DNA of 64,000 nt, from NCBI GenBank assembly GCA_038319025.1, contig JBBQCW010000012.1, positions 35,124 through 99,123 of the forward strand, written 5' to 3'. This document shows, one piece after another, positions 27,184 to 34,439 of the stretch. Source of the stretch: JBBQCW01 sp038319025. GTDB taxonomy: Bacteria > Actinomycetota > Thermoleophilia > Solirubrobacterales > Solirubrobacteraceae. The translations under genes and the position numbers were made by a program. The stretch's first letter is position 1; each line of letters opens with the position of its first letter. Below the pieces are notes generated by a model that saw nothing but the letters and a program-made list of their open reading frames with translations, did no database searches and had not been told where the DNA came from.

Positions 27184-27956
27184 CCGCGGGGCGGGAGGCC
27201 GAAGCCGTAGCGCGCCAGGACGGCCCGCCCGGCCGACGAGCGCACGCGGGCGATGAACGAAGATGCGCCCTTGGCGTCGACACCGGGCCGACGGACGGCG
27301 CACATCTGGTAGCGCACAGGAGGTTGCGCATACCTCGGGAGCCGGATGGCGCGAACCCGACCAGGAGCCGTCCGGCCGTCGGTCAGGTAGGTGAAGCCGG
27401 CGTCCGCCGAGCCGAGCGCCACCTTCGCCACGATCGCCCCGACGTTCGGCTCAGAGCTGACGGTGTTGCGCGTGAGGATGCTGCTCAGGCCCAGGCGACG
27501 CAGCAGCTTGCGGGTGTAGTCGCCGATCGGCACGGCCGGGGACCCGACGGCGATGCGGTGGCCACCGCCGCGCAGCGAGTACACAGAACGCAGATGGCCG
27601 GGGTTGGACTTCGGCACCAACAGCACCAACGTGTTGGTGGCAAAGGTCACCGGTCGAGAGCACCGGCCCTCGTTGAAGAGCGCTTGCGCCTCACGAGGGC
27701 TCGCCGAGGCGAAGACGTCAGCTGGAGCGCCTCGCTCTATCTGCAACTGCAGCTGGTTGGAGCCGGCAAAGTTGTAGGTGGGCGTGCCCGCCACCGCCGG
27801 GAACGCCTCTCGCAAAGACGACGCGGCGTACACGGTGACGGCCTGAGCGCCCGCGGGAACGGCGAGGCCGAGAATGACCACGCTCGTGAGGGAGGCGAGC
27901 GTGGCGCGCCGGCGGCGACGTGGGTGGGCGCAGGACGACATGTGGGGTTTGGTCAT
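27180..27956 (-). CDS. modA: Molybdate ABC transporter substrate-binding protein
   Basis: 258 residues, exported. Basic N-terminus, then a hydrophobic segment and AGAQA signal-peptidase-like end near residue 38. Mature start VTVYAASSLREAFPA is the ModA hallmark (the A-A-S-S-L-x-x-A-F element binds the oxyanion). ADVFASAS and PNVGAIVAKVALGSADAGFTY are also typical. There is no lipobox. The ATG overlaps the stop of the preceding ferritin-like gene (ATGA). Confidence 0.9.
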   Translation of the reverse strand: MTKPHMSSCAHPRRRRRATLASLTSVVILGLAVPAGAQAVTVYAASSLREAFPAVAGTPTYNFAGSNQLQLQIERGAPADVFASASPREAQALFNEGRCSRPVTFATNTLVLLVPKSNPGHLRSVYSLRGGGHRIAVGSPAVPIGDYTRKLLRRLGLSSILTRNTVSSEPNVGAIVAKVALGSADAGFTYLTDGRTAPGRVRAIRLPRYAQPPVRYQMCAVRRPGVDAKGASSFIARVRSSAGRAVLARYGFGLPPRG

Positions 27957-28579
27957 GGGGAGGCCGGGGTTCGTAGGTAGCGGTCGAAAGTTCGGCCCGC
28001 ACTCTCAAGCCCGCCAACGCCAGGCAGACCGGACGGGGATGGCATCCCCGCCATCGACTGCAGCGCCTGGAGCTGTTGCGCGCATGATGCGAGTAATCGA
28101 GCCAGCAAGATCCGGGTGGCGGGGTCTGCGGTACCGCCGAGCCCGCGGACGTACGCTCCCTGCAGGGTGCCCTCCAGTTCTTGCCCGAGCCGCAGCACGC
28201 GGCCGCGCGTGTGCAGCGCACTGCGCGGGATGTCGACCACCAAGCCGGCCAGGTCGCTGGCCGGGGTCTCGGCGAGCGCCATGAGGATCCGGCGGACGTT
28301 CTCGCGCCTCAGCGATCCGGTGGCCGCGAGGCGGCGCCGTTCGCCAGCCGTGAAACCGGGGGCGTGCGCCGCCCGGGAGTAGAAGGAGGCGAGGATCCGT
28401 TCGCCGGTCAGCCCCACCTGCAGGTACCCCTCGTCGTCGCCGGTCGGATGCGGGACTGCCGCCGGAGCGGTGGAGGGGCGGGCGAGCAGGCCGAGAGCCG
28501 TGACACCTGAGATGGCGCCGAGCCCAAGGAAGCGCGCACGGGAGATGGCCGCGGTATCGAGATCGGTGTGCATGGGCAT
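27953..28579 (-). CDS. Exported ferritin-like domain protein coupled to modABC
   Basis: 208 residues from ATG 28579 (28573 also possible). A twin-arginine-like leader is suggested by SRARFLGLGAISGVTALGLL, ending near TAPAA. The mature part is a four-helix-type sequence (YLQVGLTGERILASFYSRAA; further helices to about residue 185) resembling ferritin-like proteins of the DUF4439/Tat-exported kind. A full di-iron E/H set cannot be confirmed by eye. Its stop overlaps the modA start, so it is translated with the molybdate importer. Its role is unknown. Confidence 0.6.
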   Translation of the reverse strand: MPMHTDLDTAAISRARFLGLGAISGVTALGLLARPSTAPAAVPHPTGDDEGYLQVGLTGERILASFYSRAAHAPGFTAGERRRLAATGSLRRENVRRILMALAETPASDLAGLVVDIPRSALHTRGRVLRLGQELEGTLQGAYVRGLGGTADPATRILLARLLASCAQQLQALQSMAGMPSPSGLPGVGGLESAGRTFDRYLRTPASP

Positions 28580-28617
28580 TGCATTGGCATGAATACCACA
28601 CCGCGGGGCGTCCCGGG

Positions 28618-28623
28618 TACTGT
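28618..28623 (+). promoter_or_regulatory. -10 element (TACTGT) of the lipoprotein gene
   Basis: TACTGT-N7-GTG 28631; chooses GTG 28631 over upstream ATG codons. Confidence 0.45.
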
Positions 28624-28630
28624 GCGCCCG

Positions 28631-29065
28631 GTGCCTATACGTGTCATCACTGCCGCGCTTGCTTCTTGCGCCCTCGCGTTCGGCGCGCTCGCCTGCGGAA
28701 GCAAAGCATCCAGCCCGACGGTGCCGGTGGCGAACGGCCGTGTTCCCGCGCTGGCCCGGACGCCCGCGGGCGCGGGAGAGGTGCTCGTGCGAGCGCAGGC
28801 CTCGCCCGTGGCGCGAGGTCCGTACGCGCTGCACGGCACCTACCGGGCACAGTTCGTCCAGTACGACCCGACCGATCCGACGGTCGACTTCCGCCAGCAG
28901 ACGTCGTTCGTGGCCGCGCTGCACGGCCCGGGTGGCAAGCGCGTCCCGCTGTTCCGGACCGCGGCCCCTCATGGCGAGACCTCAATCACCATTGACGGCC
29001 GCTTCACGTTAGAGGTGAGCTTCGGCGACTTTCCGTTCGCTCTGCGCCTGACCCCGGCCCGCTGA
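28631..29065 (+). CDS. Predicted lipoprotein, unknown function
   Basis: 144 residues. The leader VPIRVITAALASCALAFGA ends in the lipobox L-A-C, with the lipid cysteine near residue 22. The mature domain of about 120 residues is beta-rich (YALHGTYRAQFVQYD, then FTLEVSFGDFPFALRL). No family is recognised. It is divergent from the ferritin-like/modABC operon and convergent with the TOBE regulator, but no functional link is shown. Confidence 0.7.
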   Translation: MPIRVITAALASCALAFGALACGSKASSPTVPVANGRVPALARTPAGAGEVLVRAQASPVARGPYALHGTYRAQFVQYDPTDPTVDFRQQTSFVAALHGPGGKRVPLFRTAAPHGETSITIDGRFTLEVSFGDFPFALRLTPAR

Positions 29066-29075
29066 GAACCGACCC

Positions 29076-29462
29076 TCAGTCGCGCTCGACGACGACCGTC
29101 GTGGCCTTGACGACAGCCGACGCCGCGACGCCCGGGGCGAGGCCGAGTTCGTCGGCCGCTTCGCGACTCATCAGCGAAACGATGCGGAAGGCCCCGCAGA
29201 CGAGGTCGACCTTCGCCATCACGCCATCACGCTCGACGGCCACCACGACGCCACTGAGGCGGTTGCGCGCACTGGTGCGCCCAGAGGGCGCGCGCTCTCG
29301 CACCAATCGAGCCAATTCCTCGGCGGGCATCGTGCGTCGCCCACCCACGCGATCGAAGTGCACCCGACCGGCACGTTCCCACCGCCGCAGCGTGTCCGGG
29401 CTGACGCCCAGCGCCTGGGCGGCAGCGCCGATCTGCACACCGGTCTCCGACAACTTGGTCAT
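29076..29462 (-). CDS. MerR-type HTH / TOBE molybdate-responsive regulator
   Basis: 128 residues. The N-terminal part has a MerR/excisionase-type helix-turn-helix (VQIGAAAQALGVSPDTLRRW then RAGRVHFDRVGGRRTMPAEE). The C-terminal part (about 65-128) is a single mop/TOBE domain that in other proteins binds molybdate (SARNRLSGVVVAVERDGVMA, VSLMSREAADELGLAPG). This two-part form is common in Actinobacteria as a ModE substitute, so control of modABC is a reasonable inference. The start at 29462 fits TACGCT 7 nt upstream. Confidence 0.82.
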   Translation of the reverse strand: MTKLSETGVQIGAAAQALGVSPDTLRRWERAGRVHFDRVGGRRTMPAEELARLVRERAPSGRTSARNRLSGVVVAVERDGVMAKVDLVCGAFRIVSLMSREAADELGLAPGVAASAVVKATTVVVERD

Positions 29463-29469
29463 GACCACG

Positions 29470-29475
29470 AGCGTA
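29470..29475 (-). promoter_or_regulatory. -10 element (TACGCT) of the TOBE regulator gene
   Basis: TACGCT on the minus strand, 7 nt before ATG 29462. Confidence 0.45.
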
Positions 29476-29481
29476 CCTCTC

Positions 29482-29487
29482 TAGACT
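29482..29487 (+). promoter_or_regulatory. -10 element (TAGACT) of hflX
   Basis: TAGACT ends 9 nt before ATG 29497; 6 nt from the divergent -10 of the TOBE regulator. Confidence 0.4.
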
Positions 29488-29496
29488 CCCTCCCTG

Positions 29497-30894
29497 ATGG
29501 ATCTCAGCCGCCACGGGCGCACCGCGCCCACGCATTCCGAGCCCGACGGGGAGCCGACGACACGCGCCAAACAGCGCGCGTGGTGCATCGCCGCGCTGCA
29601 GGAGGGCGACGATCTCAGCGAGCTGCACGAACTGCTGCTGACCGCCGGAGTCGCGGTCGTGGGGCAGACGGTCCAGCACCGCGACCTGCCGCACCCCAAC
29701 ACGTATTTGGGAGAGGGCAAGCTGGCAGAGGTCAAAGAGCTGGCCAAGGCCGCCGACGCGAACGTGATCGCCTGCGACGACGAGCTGAGCCCACGCCAGG
29801 AGCGCAACCTTGAGAAGGCACTCGGCATTCCGGTGGTCGATCGCACCACGGTGATCCTGGACATCTTCGCCGGCCACGCCCACAGCGCCGAGGGCAAGCT
29901 GCAGGTCGAGCTGGCGCAACTGCAGTACAACCTCGCCCGCATGCGAGGGCTGTGGACCCATCTCGAGCGGCTCGGTGGCGGCATCGGCACACGAGGCCCG
30001 GGGGAGAGCCAGATCGAGACCGACCGTCGGCTGGCCCGCGACCGCATCTCCGCCCTCAAGCGCCGCCTCTCGGGAGTCAAGGACCACCGGGCGACGATGC
30101 GGGCTGAACGCGAGCGCGCGGCACTGCCGCAGATCGCTCTCGCCGGTTACACAAACGCCGGCAAGTCGACCCTGCTCAACCAGCTCACCGGCAGTGACGT
30201 CGGGGTCCGCGACCGCCTGTTCCACACGCTGGACCCCACCACCCGCGCCACCCGTCTGCGCGGCCGGCCCTACCTGCTCACCGACACCGTTGGCTTTATC
30301 CGCAAGCTGCCGCACCAGTTGGTCGACGCTTTCGGCGCCACGCTCGACGAGACGCGCCTCTCAGATCTGATCCTGCACATCGTTGATGCGTCCGTCGATG
30401 AGGAGGAGATGGCCGAGATGACCCGTGCCGTCGACGACGTCCTGGAGAACATCGGTGCTGGTGATCGTCCCCGGTTACTGGTCCTCAACAAGGCGGACGC
30501 GCTGGATGCTGATCGCCGTAATGAGCTCGGTTTCCGCCACCCCGAGGGCGTGCTGGTCAGCGCCGCCACCGGTGGGGGGATGGACTTGCTGTGCGAGCGC
30601 ATCGAGGAGATGGTGATGCGCCGGTTGACCGTGGTTGACCTCCTCCTCCCGTACACCGAGGGCGCTCGACTGGCTGAGCTGCACGAGATCGCCGGCGATC
30701 TGGAACGCGAGGACACCGCCGACGGCGTCCGCATCCACGCCCGCTTGCCTGCCCTGGCGGCGGAGCGGTTCGCTCGCTTCCAGGTCTCCGACCCGATAGT
30801 GGCCCCGGCAATGGATCCGCCGCCTGAAGTTGCTGCTCCGGCCGATGATGTCGCCGCGCCGGCGCCGCCCGCCGCCGCGACCCACGCGGCCTGA
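29497..30894 (+). CDS. hflX: Ribosome-associated GTPase HflX
   Basis: A 465-residue GTPase that splits stalled or hibernating 70S ribosomes. The N-terminal HflX domain contains HPNTYLGEGKLAEVKELA and the glycine-rich segment GGGIGTRGPGESQIETDRR. The G domain has G1 GYTNAGKST (about 217-225), G3 DTVGFIRKLPH and G4 NKAD. The C-terminus adds an acidic, Ala/Pro-rich tail of about 35 residues that is not part of the core family. dut follows after 3 nt. Confidence 0.94.
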   Translation: MDLSRHGRTAPTHSEPDGEPTTRAKQRAWCIAALQEGDDLSELHELLLTAGVAVVGQTVQHRDLPHPNTYLGEGKLAEVKELAKAADANVIACDDELSPRQERNLEKALGIPVVDRTTVILDIFAGHAHSAEGKLQVELAQLQYNLARMRGLWTHLERLGGGIGTRGPGESQIETDRRLARDRISALKRRLSGVKDHRATMRAERERAALPQIALAGYTNAGKSTLLNQLTGSDVGVRDRLFHTLDPTTRATRLRGRPYLLTDTVGFIRKLPHQLVDAFGATLDETRLSDLILHIVDASVDEEEMAEMTRAVDDVLENIGAGDRPRLLVLNKADALDADRRNELGFRHPEGVLVSAATGGGMDLLCERIEEMVMRRLTVVDLLLPYTEGARLAELHEIAGDLEREDTADGVRIHARLPALAAERFARFQVSDPIVAPAMDPPPEVAAPADDVAAPAPPAAATHAA

Positions 30895-30897
30895 CCG

Positions 30898-31329
30898 ATG
30901 CGCCTGCTCGTCCGCCGGGTCGACCCGCGCGCCGTGCTGCCGACCCGCGCTCACGACGGCGACGCCGGATATGACTTGCGCGCTCTGGACGCCGTCACGC
31001 TGGCGCCGGGCGAGCGCGCGGCCGTGCCGACGGGCATTTCGATCGCCCTTCCGCCGGGTTTTGCAGGGCTGGTAATCCCACGGTCGGGCACCGCGCTCGC
31101 TCACGGGATAACGCTCGTCAACGCCCCCGGGCTCGTGGACGAGGGCTACCGGGGAGAGCTGAAGGTGCTCCTGCTCAACACCGATCGCGTGGCGTCCTTC
31201 ACGGTCGCCGCAGGCGACCGGATCGCGCAACTGGTGCTCATCGCCCCGGGCGTGGCCGAGGTCATCGAGGTCGACTCACTCGACACCACGCAGCGCGGCG
31301 AGGGTGGGTTCGGATCCAGCGGTCGCTGA
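30898..31329 (+). CDS. dut: Deoxyuridine 5'-triphosphate nucleotidohydrolase
   Basis: 143 residues. A trimeric dUTPase producing dUMP and keeping uracil out of DNA. All five motifs are readable: motif 1 AGYDLRA, motif 2 PRSGTA, motif 3 GLVDEGYRGELKV, motif 4 RIAQLV, and the C-terminal arm RGEGGFGSSGR. ATG lies 3 nt after hflX, so the two are co-transcribed. Confidence 0.95.
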   Translation: MRLLVRRVDPRAVLPTRAHDGDAGYDLRALDAVTLAPGERAAVPTGISIALPPGFAGLVIPRSGTALAHGITLVNAPGLVDEGYRGELKVLLLNTDRVASFTVAAGDRIAQLVLIAPGVAEVIEVDSLDTTQRGEGGFGSSGR

Positions 31330-31359
31330 GCTCGGAGTAGGCCGCAAGTCCCCGCTCGG

Positions 31360-31365
31360 TAGATT
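31360..31365 (+). promoter_or_regulatory. -10 element (TAGATT) of the CNB-reductase fusion gene
   Basis: TAGATT-N6-GTG 31372; predicts a leaderless transcript separate from hflX-dut. Confidence 0.45.
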
Positions 31366-31371
31366 CTCGGC

Positions 31372-32958
31372 GTGGCCGATCCCGTTCGTCAGGTGCTCTC
31401 TGAATCGCAGATCGAGATGCTGGCCCGGCACGGCGAGGAGCGCACGGCTGCGGTTGGCGACGTGCTCTTCCGCGTGGGCGATCGCACCTATCCGTTCATC
31501 GCGATCATCGAAGGCGAAGCGTCCGTGCGCGACAGTGCCGGCCTGGAGATCGTGCTCCACGGACCCTCGGCGTTCCTCGGTGAGATGAACCTGCTTTCCG
31601 GCCAGACGGTGTTCCTCACCGCCGTCGTCACCCAGCCGATGCGGTACATCGCCGTGGATCGCGACGTGCTGCGCTCGCTGCTGTTCGAGGACGGGCCGCT
31701 GTCAGACCTCCTGCTCTCCGCGTTCATGTCTCGTCGCGAGGCGCTGCAGCAGCGCCACGGCGTCGGCCTCGAGATCATCGGACCACGCTCCTCGCCGGCT
31801 ACCCTCGCCATGCTCAATGTGGTCCGGCGCAACCGGTTCCCGCACACCTGGCGCGACCCCGATCACGGTGAAGACCCTGAGGCGGCGGCGCTGGTGGCGG
31901 ACCTTGGTCCGGGCGAGTTGCCCCTTGTGCGCCTGCCTGGCGGCCTTGAGTTGCGCAACCCGTCGGGCGGCGAGGTGGCGCGCGCGCTGGGAATCGGCGC
32001 GGAACTCTCGCCGCACGAAAAGGTCGATCTGCTGGTGGTGGGCGGAGGGCCCGCCGGTCTGGGCGCGGCGGTATACGGCGCTTCGGAGGGATTGAGCACC
32101 CTGGTCGTGGAAGGCGTTGCCCTCGGCGGGCAGGCCGGCACCTCCCGGCGCATTGAGAACTACCTTGGTTTTCCCGCCGGCATCAGTGGGTCCGAGCTGA
32201 CCACGCGTGCTGTCACCCAGGCCCGCAAGTTCCACGCGCGGACAGCCACGCCCTACCGCGCCACCGCGCTGCGGCCCGGCTCGAACGGACGCCACGTGGT
32301 TGTGCTGGACGGTGAACATGAGGTGTCTGCGCGGGCGGTCGTACTCGCGACGGGCGCGGAGTACCGGCGCCTGCCGGTCGACGGGCTCGACGCCTACGAG
32401 GGCGTGAGCGTGTTCTACGCGGCCGGACCAACTGAGGCGCAGCGATGCGGCGGCACGCGAGTGGGTGTGGTCGGCGGGGGCAACTCCGCGGCGCAGGCCG
32501 CCGTGTGGCTCGCCCGTGGTGGAGCCCTAGTGACACTTCTGCACCGTCGGGCTGACCTGCGGGAGACGATGTCCGACTACCTGATCCTCGAGCTGGAGCG
32601 CTACGGGGTTGAGGTCCGCGACCGCAGCGAGATTGCCGAACTGCACGGCACCGACGGTGAGCTGGAGTCCGTCACGCTCACCGACGGCACGCAGCTACCT
32701 TTCGGGACGCTGTTCCTGTTCCTCGGCGCTTCACCGTGCACCGACTGGTTGGGAGACACCGTCGCTCGCGACGAAAAGGGCTTCGTTCTCACCGGCACCG
32801 AGGCCGGCGCCGAGGGGTTGCTGCAAACCAGTGTGCCCGGCATCTACGCAGCCGGCGACGTGCGCTCGGGCTCGATCAAGCGCTGTGCCACGGCCGTCGG
32901 GGAGGGCGCGATGGTTGTTCAGCTCGTACACCAGCGGCTGGCAGCGCAACGAGCCTGA
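31372..32958 (+). CDS. Cyclic-nucleotide-binding domain / thioredoxin-reductase-like flavoprotein fusion
   Basis: 528 residues. 1-125: CRP-type cyclic-nucleotide-binding fold (FLGEMNLLSGQTVFLTAVV). About 132-210: a degenerate thioredoxin/glutaredoxin-like module lacking cysteines. 218-528: FAD/NAD(P)H reductase of the TrxB family with GGGPAGLG (224-231), GGQAGTSRRIENYLGFP, ATGAEYRRL, second GGGNSAAQ (368-375) and AAGDVRSG. The redox CxxC expected after about residue 345 is absent (FYAAGPTEAQRC instead), so classical thioredoxin reduction is unlikely. Such fusions exist in Actinobacteria; electron acceptor and ligand are unknown. Confidence 0.85.
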   Translation: MADPVRQVLSESQIEMLARHGEERTAAVGDVLFRVGDRTYPFIAIIEGEASVRDSAGLEIVLHGPSAFLGEMNLLSGQTVFLTAVVTQPMRYIAVDRDVLRSLLFEDGPLSDLLLSAFMSRREALQQRHGVGLEIIGPRSSPATLAMLNVVRRNRFPHTWRDPDHGEDPEAAALVADLGPGELPLVRLPGGLELRNPSGGEVARALGIGAELSPHEKVDLLVVGGGPAGLGAAVYGASEGLSTLVVEGVALGGQAGTSRRIENYLGFPAGISGSELTTRAVTQARKFHARTATPYRATALRPGSNGRHVVVLDGEHEVSARAVVLATGAEYRRLPVDGLDAYEGVSVFYAAGPTEAQRCGGTRVGVVGGGNSAAQAAVWLARGGALVTLLHRRADLRETMSDYLILELERYGVEVRDRSEIAELHGTDGELESVTLTDGTQLPFGTLFLFLGASPCTDWLGDTVARDEKGFVLTGTEAGAEGLLQTSVPGIYAAGDVRSGSIKRCATAVGEGAMVVQLVHQRLAAQRA

Positions 32959-32974
32959 CCGGATCAGCGCCCGC

Positions 32975-33727
32975 TCATGCGTCGCCGAGACCGGCCGCGC
33001 GCCGCGCACCGGCGTGTGCCGCCCGCTCCAGCTCATCGTCCAGCGGAGCCAACTCGTCGCGACCCGTAGCCGTAGCGATCAGCCAGTCGGCGAACCAGGA
33101 GTTCTTGGGCAGCAGCGGACCGTGCAGGTAGGTGCCGATCACGTTGCCGCGGACCACACCTTCGAAGCCCGTGTCACCGGTGTTGCCGTGGCCCTTGAGC
33201 ACGCGGCCCAACGGCGATTCCGTAGCACCCAGGTGGGTCCGGCCGCCGTGGTTCTCAAAACCGGCCAGTACGCCGCGGCCGGCAACGGCGCCGGCGGCCG
33301 GCAGGTCGATCTCGATCGCCACGTTCCCGATCAGCCGCGGCGCGTTCGAGCGTACGGTCCGCAGGTCCACGAGCCCGACCCCTGGCACCGAGCGCTCGCC
33401 GAATTCGTATTCGTGCCCCAGCAGCTGGTACCCGCCGCACACACCGAGCACGATCGCGCCGCGACCGGCGGCCGCGTGCAACGCGTCGCGCTTGGTGTCC
33501 ACGAGGTCCTGCGCACATAGTTCCTGGTCGCGGTCCTGCCCGCCGCCGAGGTAGAAGAGGTCGTGGGCGTCGGGATCGACTGCGTCACCGAAGCCCGCCG
33601 CCGTCACCGTGAAGCCGAGTCCGCGCCAGGCGCAGCGGCGCTCCAGCAGCAACAGGTTCCCGCGATCGGCGTAGATGTTCATCACGTCGGGGTACAGAGC
33701 GCACACCCGCAAAGTCGCCTCAGGCAC
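32975..33727 (-). CDS. gatD: Lipid II isoglutaminyl synthase, glutaminase subunit GatD
   Basis: 250 residues, a class I glutamine amidotransferase. It supplies ammonia to MurT for amidating the D-glutamate of lipid II to D-isoglutamine. Catalytic C97 in LGVCGGYQLLG and H202 in GTYLHGPLLP are in place. GatD-typical LYPDVMNIYADRGN is at the N-terminus. It overlaps the methyltransferase stop by 8 nt and is the last gene of the operon. It lacks CobQ-specific N-terminal domains, which separates it from cobyric acid synthase. Confidence 0.92.
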   Translation of the reverse strand: MPEATLRVCALYPDVMNIYADRGNLLLLERRCAWRGLGFTVTAAGFGDAVDPDAHDLFYLGGGQDRDQELCAQDLVDTKRDALHAAAGRGAIVLGVCGGYQLLGHEYEFGERSVPGVGLVDLRTVRSNAPRLIGNVAIEIDLPAAGAVAGRGVLAGFENHGGRTHLGATESPLGRVLKGHGNTGDTGFEGVVRGNVIGTYLHGPLLPKNSWFADWLIATATGRDELAPLDDELERAAHAGARRAAGLGDA

Positions 33728-34439
33728 CGAACATCACCACCAGCGAGCGCACGTACTCTTTGGTCTCAGGCACCTCACGCGCCGGGAGAACTTGAAGGCC
33801 CACCGACATGCCCTCGCTCTGCAGCGTCGGACCGTCGAGGCGGTCGAGGTGGATTACGTCCAGCCCGACATCTCGCGAGCCGTCGGCACCGATGACCTCG
33901 CGGATGCGCTCCAGCGCGATCCGGTCGCCCAGGTCTCGGACCGCCGTCGCGCGCGAGGAGTAGACCACTCCGTCGATCTCCCGGATGTCCGGGATCTGCG
34001 GGACGACCTCCCACGTGTCGTCGTACGCGTCCATCTCGTCCGCGACGGCGATGGCCACGCCGCCGCCGGGCAGCAGGTGGCGGCGCGCGGCGCTCAGAAA
34101 GGCGACGCGCTGCTCAGCGCCTCCGAGCAGCTGGATGGTCTGCATGGGGACCAGGATCAGCGGGAACCGGGCGTCACCCAGATCGAGCGCCGCCGCGTCC
34201 GCCGCGTGCGTGCGGACGGGGGCCCTGCCCGCACGCCGGTCGAGCTCGGACAGCAGGTCGGGCTCGATATCGACGGCGACGACCTCGTACCCATGAGCGG
34301 CGAGGTGGAGGCTGACCCGGCCCGTACCCGCGCCCACGTCGAGGACGGGGCCTCCGAACTCGTCCGCCAGCGACCGCCACAACGGCAGATCCTCGGCGTA
34401 CCCACCGCACTCCACGTCGTGCCAGACCGCCGCGCTCAT
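33720..34439 (-). CDS. SAM-dependent methyltransferase inserted between murT and gatD
   Basis: 239 residues. A class I Rossmann methyltransferase with motif I VLDVGAGTGRVSLHLA (near 32-47), the acidic VVAVDIEPDLL, and LILVPMQTIQLL as motif IV. Residues from about 110 to the end form the substrate-side part (EVVPQIPDIREIDGVVYSS). The ATG overlaps the murT stop (ATGA) and the gatD start overlaps its end, so all three are translated together. The substrate is unknown; a cell-wall precursor or lipid carrier is suggested only by position. Confidence 0.82.
   Translation of the reverse strand: MSAAVWHDVECGGYAEDLPLWRSLADEFGGPVLDVGAGTGRVSLHLAAHGYEVVAVDIEPDLLSELDRRAGRAPVRTHAADAAALDLGDARFPLILVPMQTIQLLGGAEQRVAFLSAARRHLLPGGGVAIAVADEMDAYDDTWEVVPQIPDIREIDGVVYSSRATAVRDLGDRIALERIREVIGADGSRDVGLDVIHLDRLDGPTLQSEGMSVGLQVLPAREVPETKEYVRSLVVMFGA

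Noticed and set aside
32975..33727. Cobyric acid synthase (CobQ) for the amidotransferase
   Set aside because: Only the glutaminase domain is present and it lies in an operon with murT, which defines GatD.
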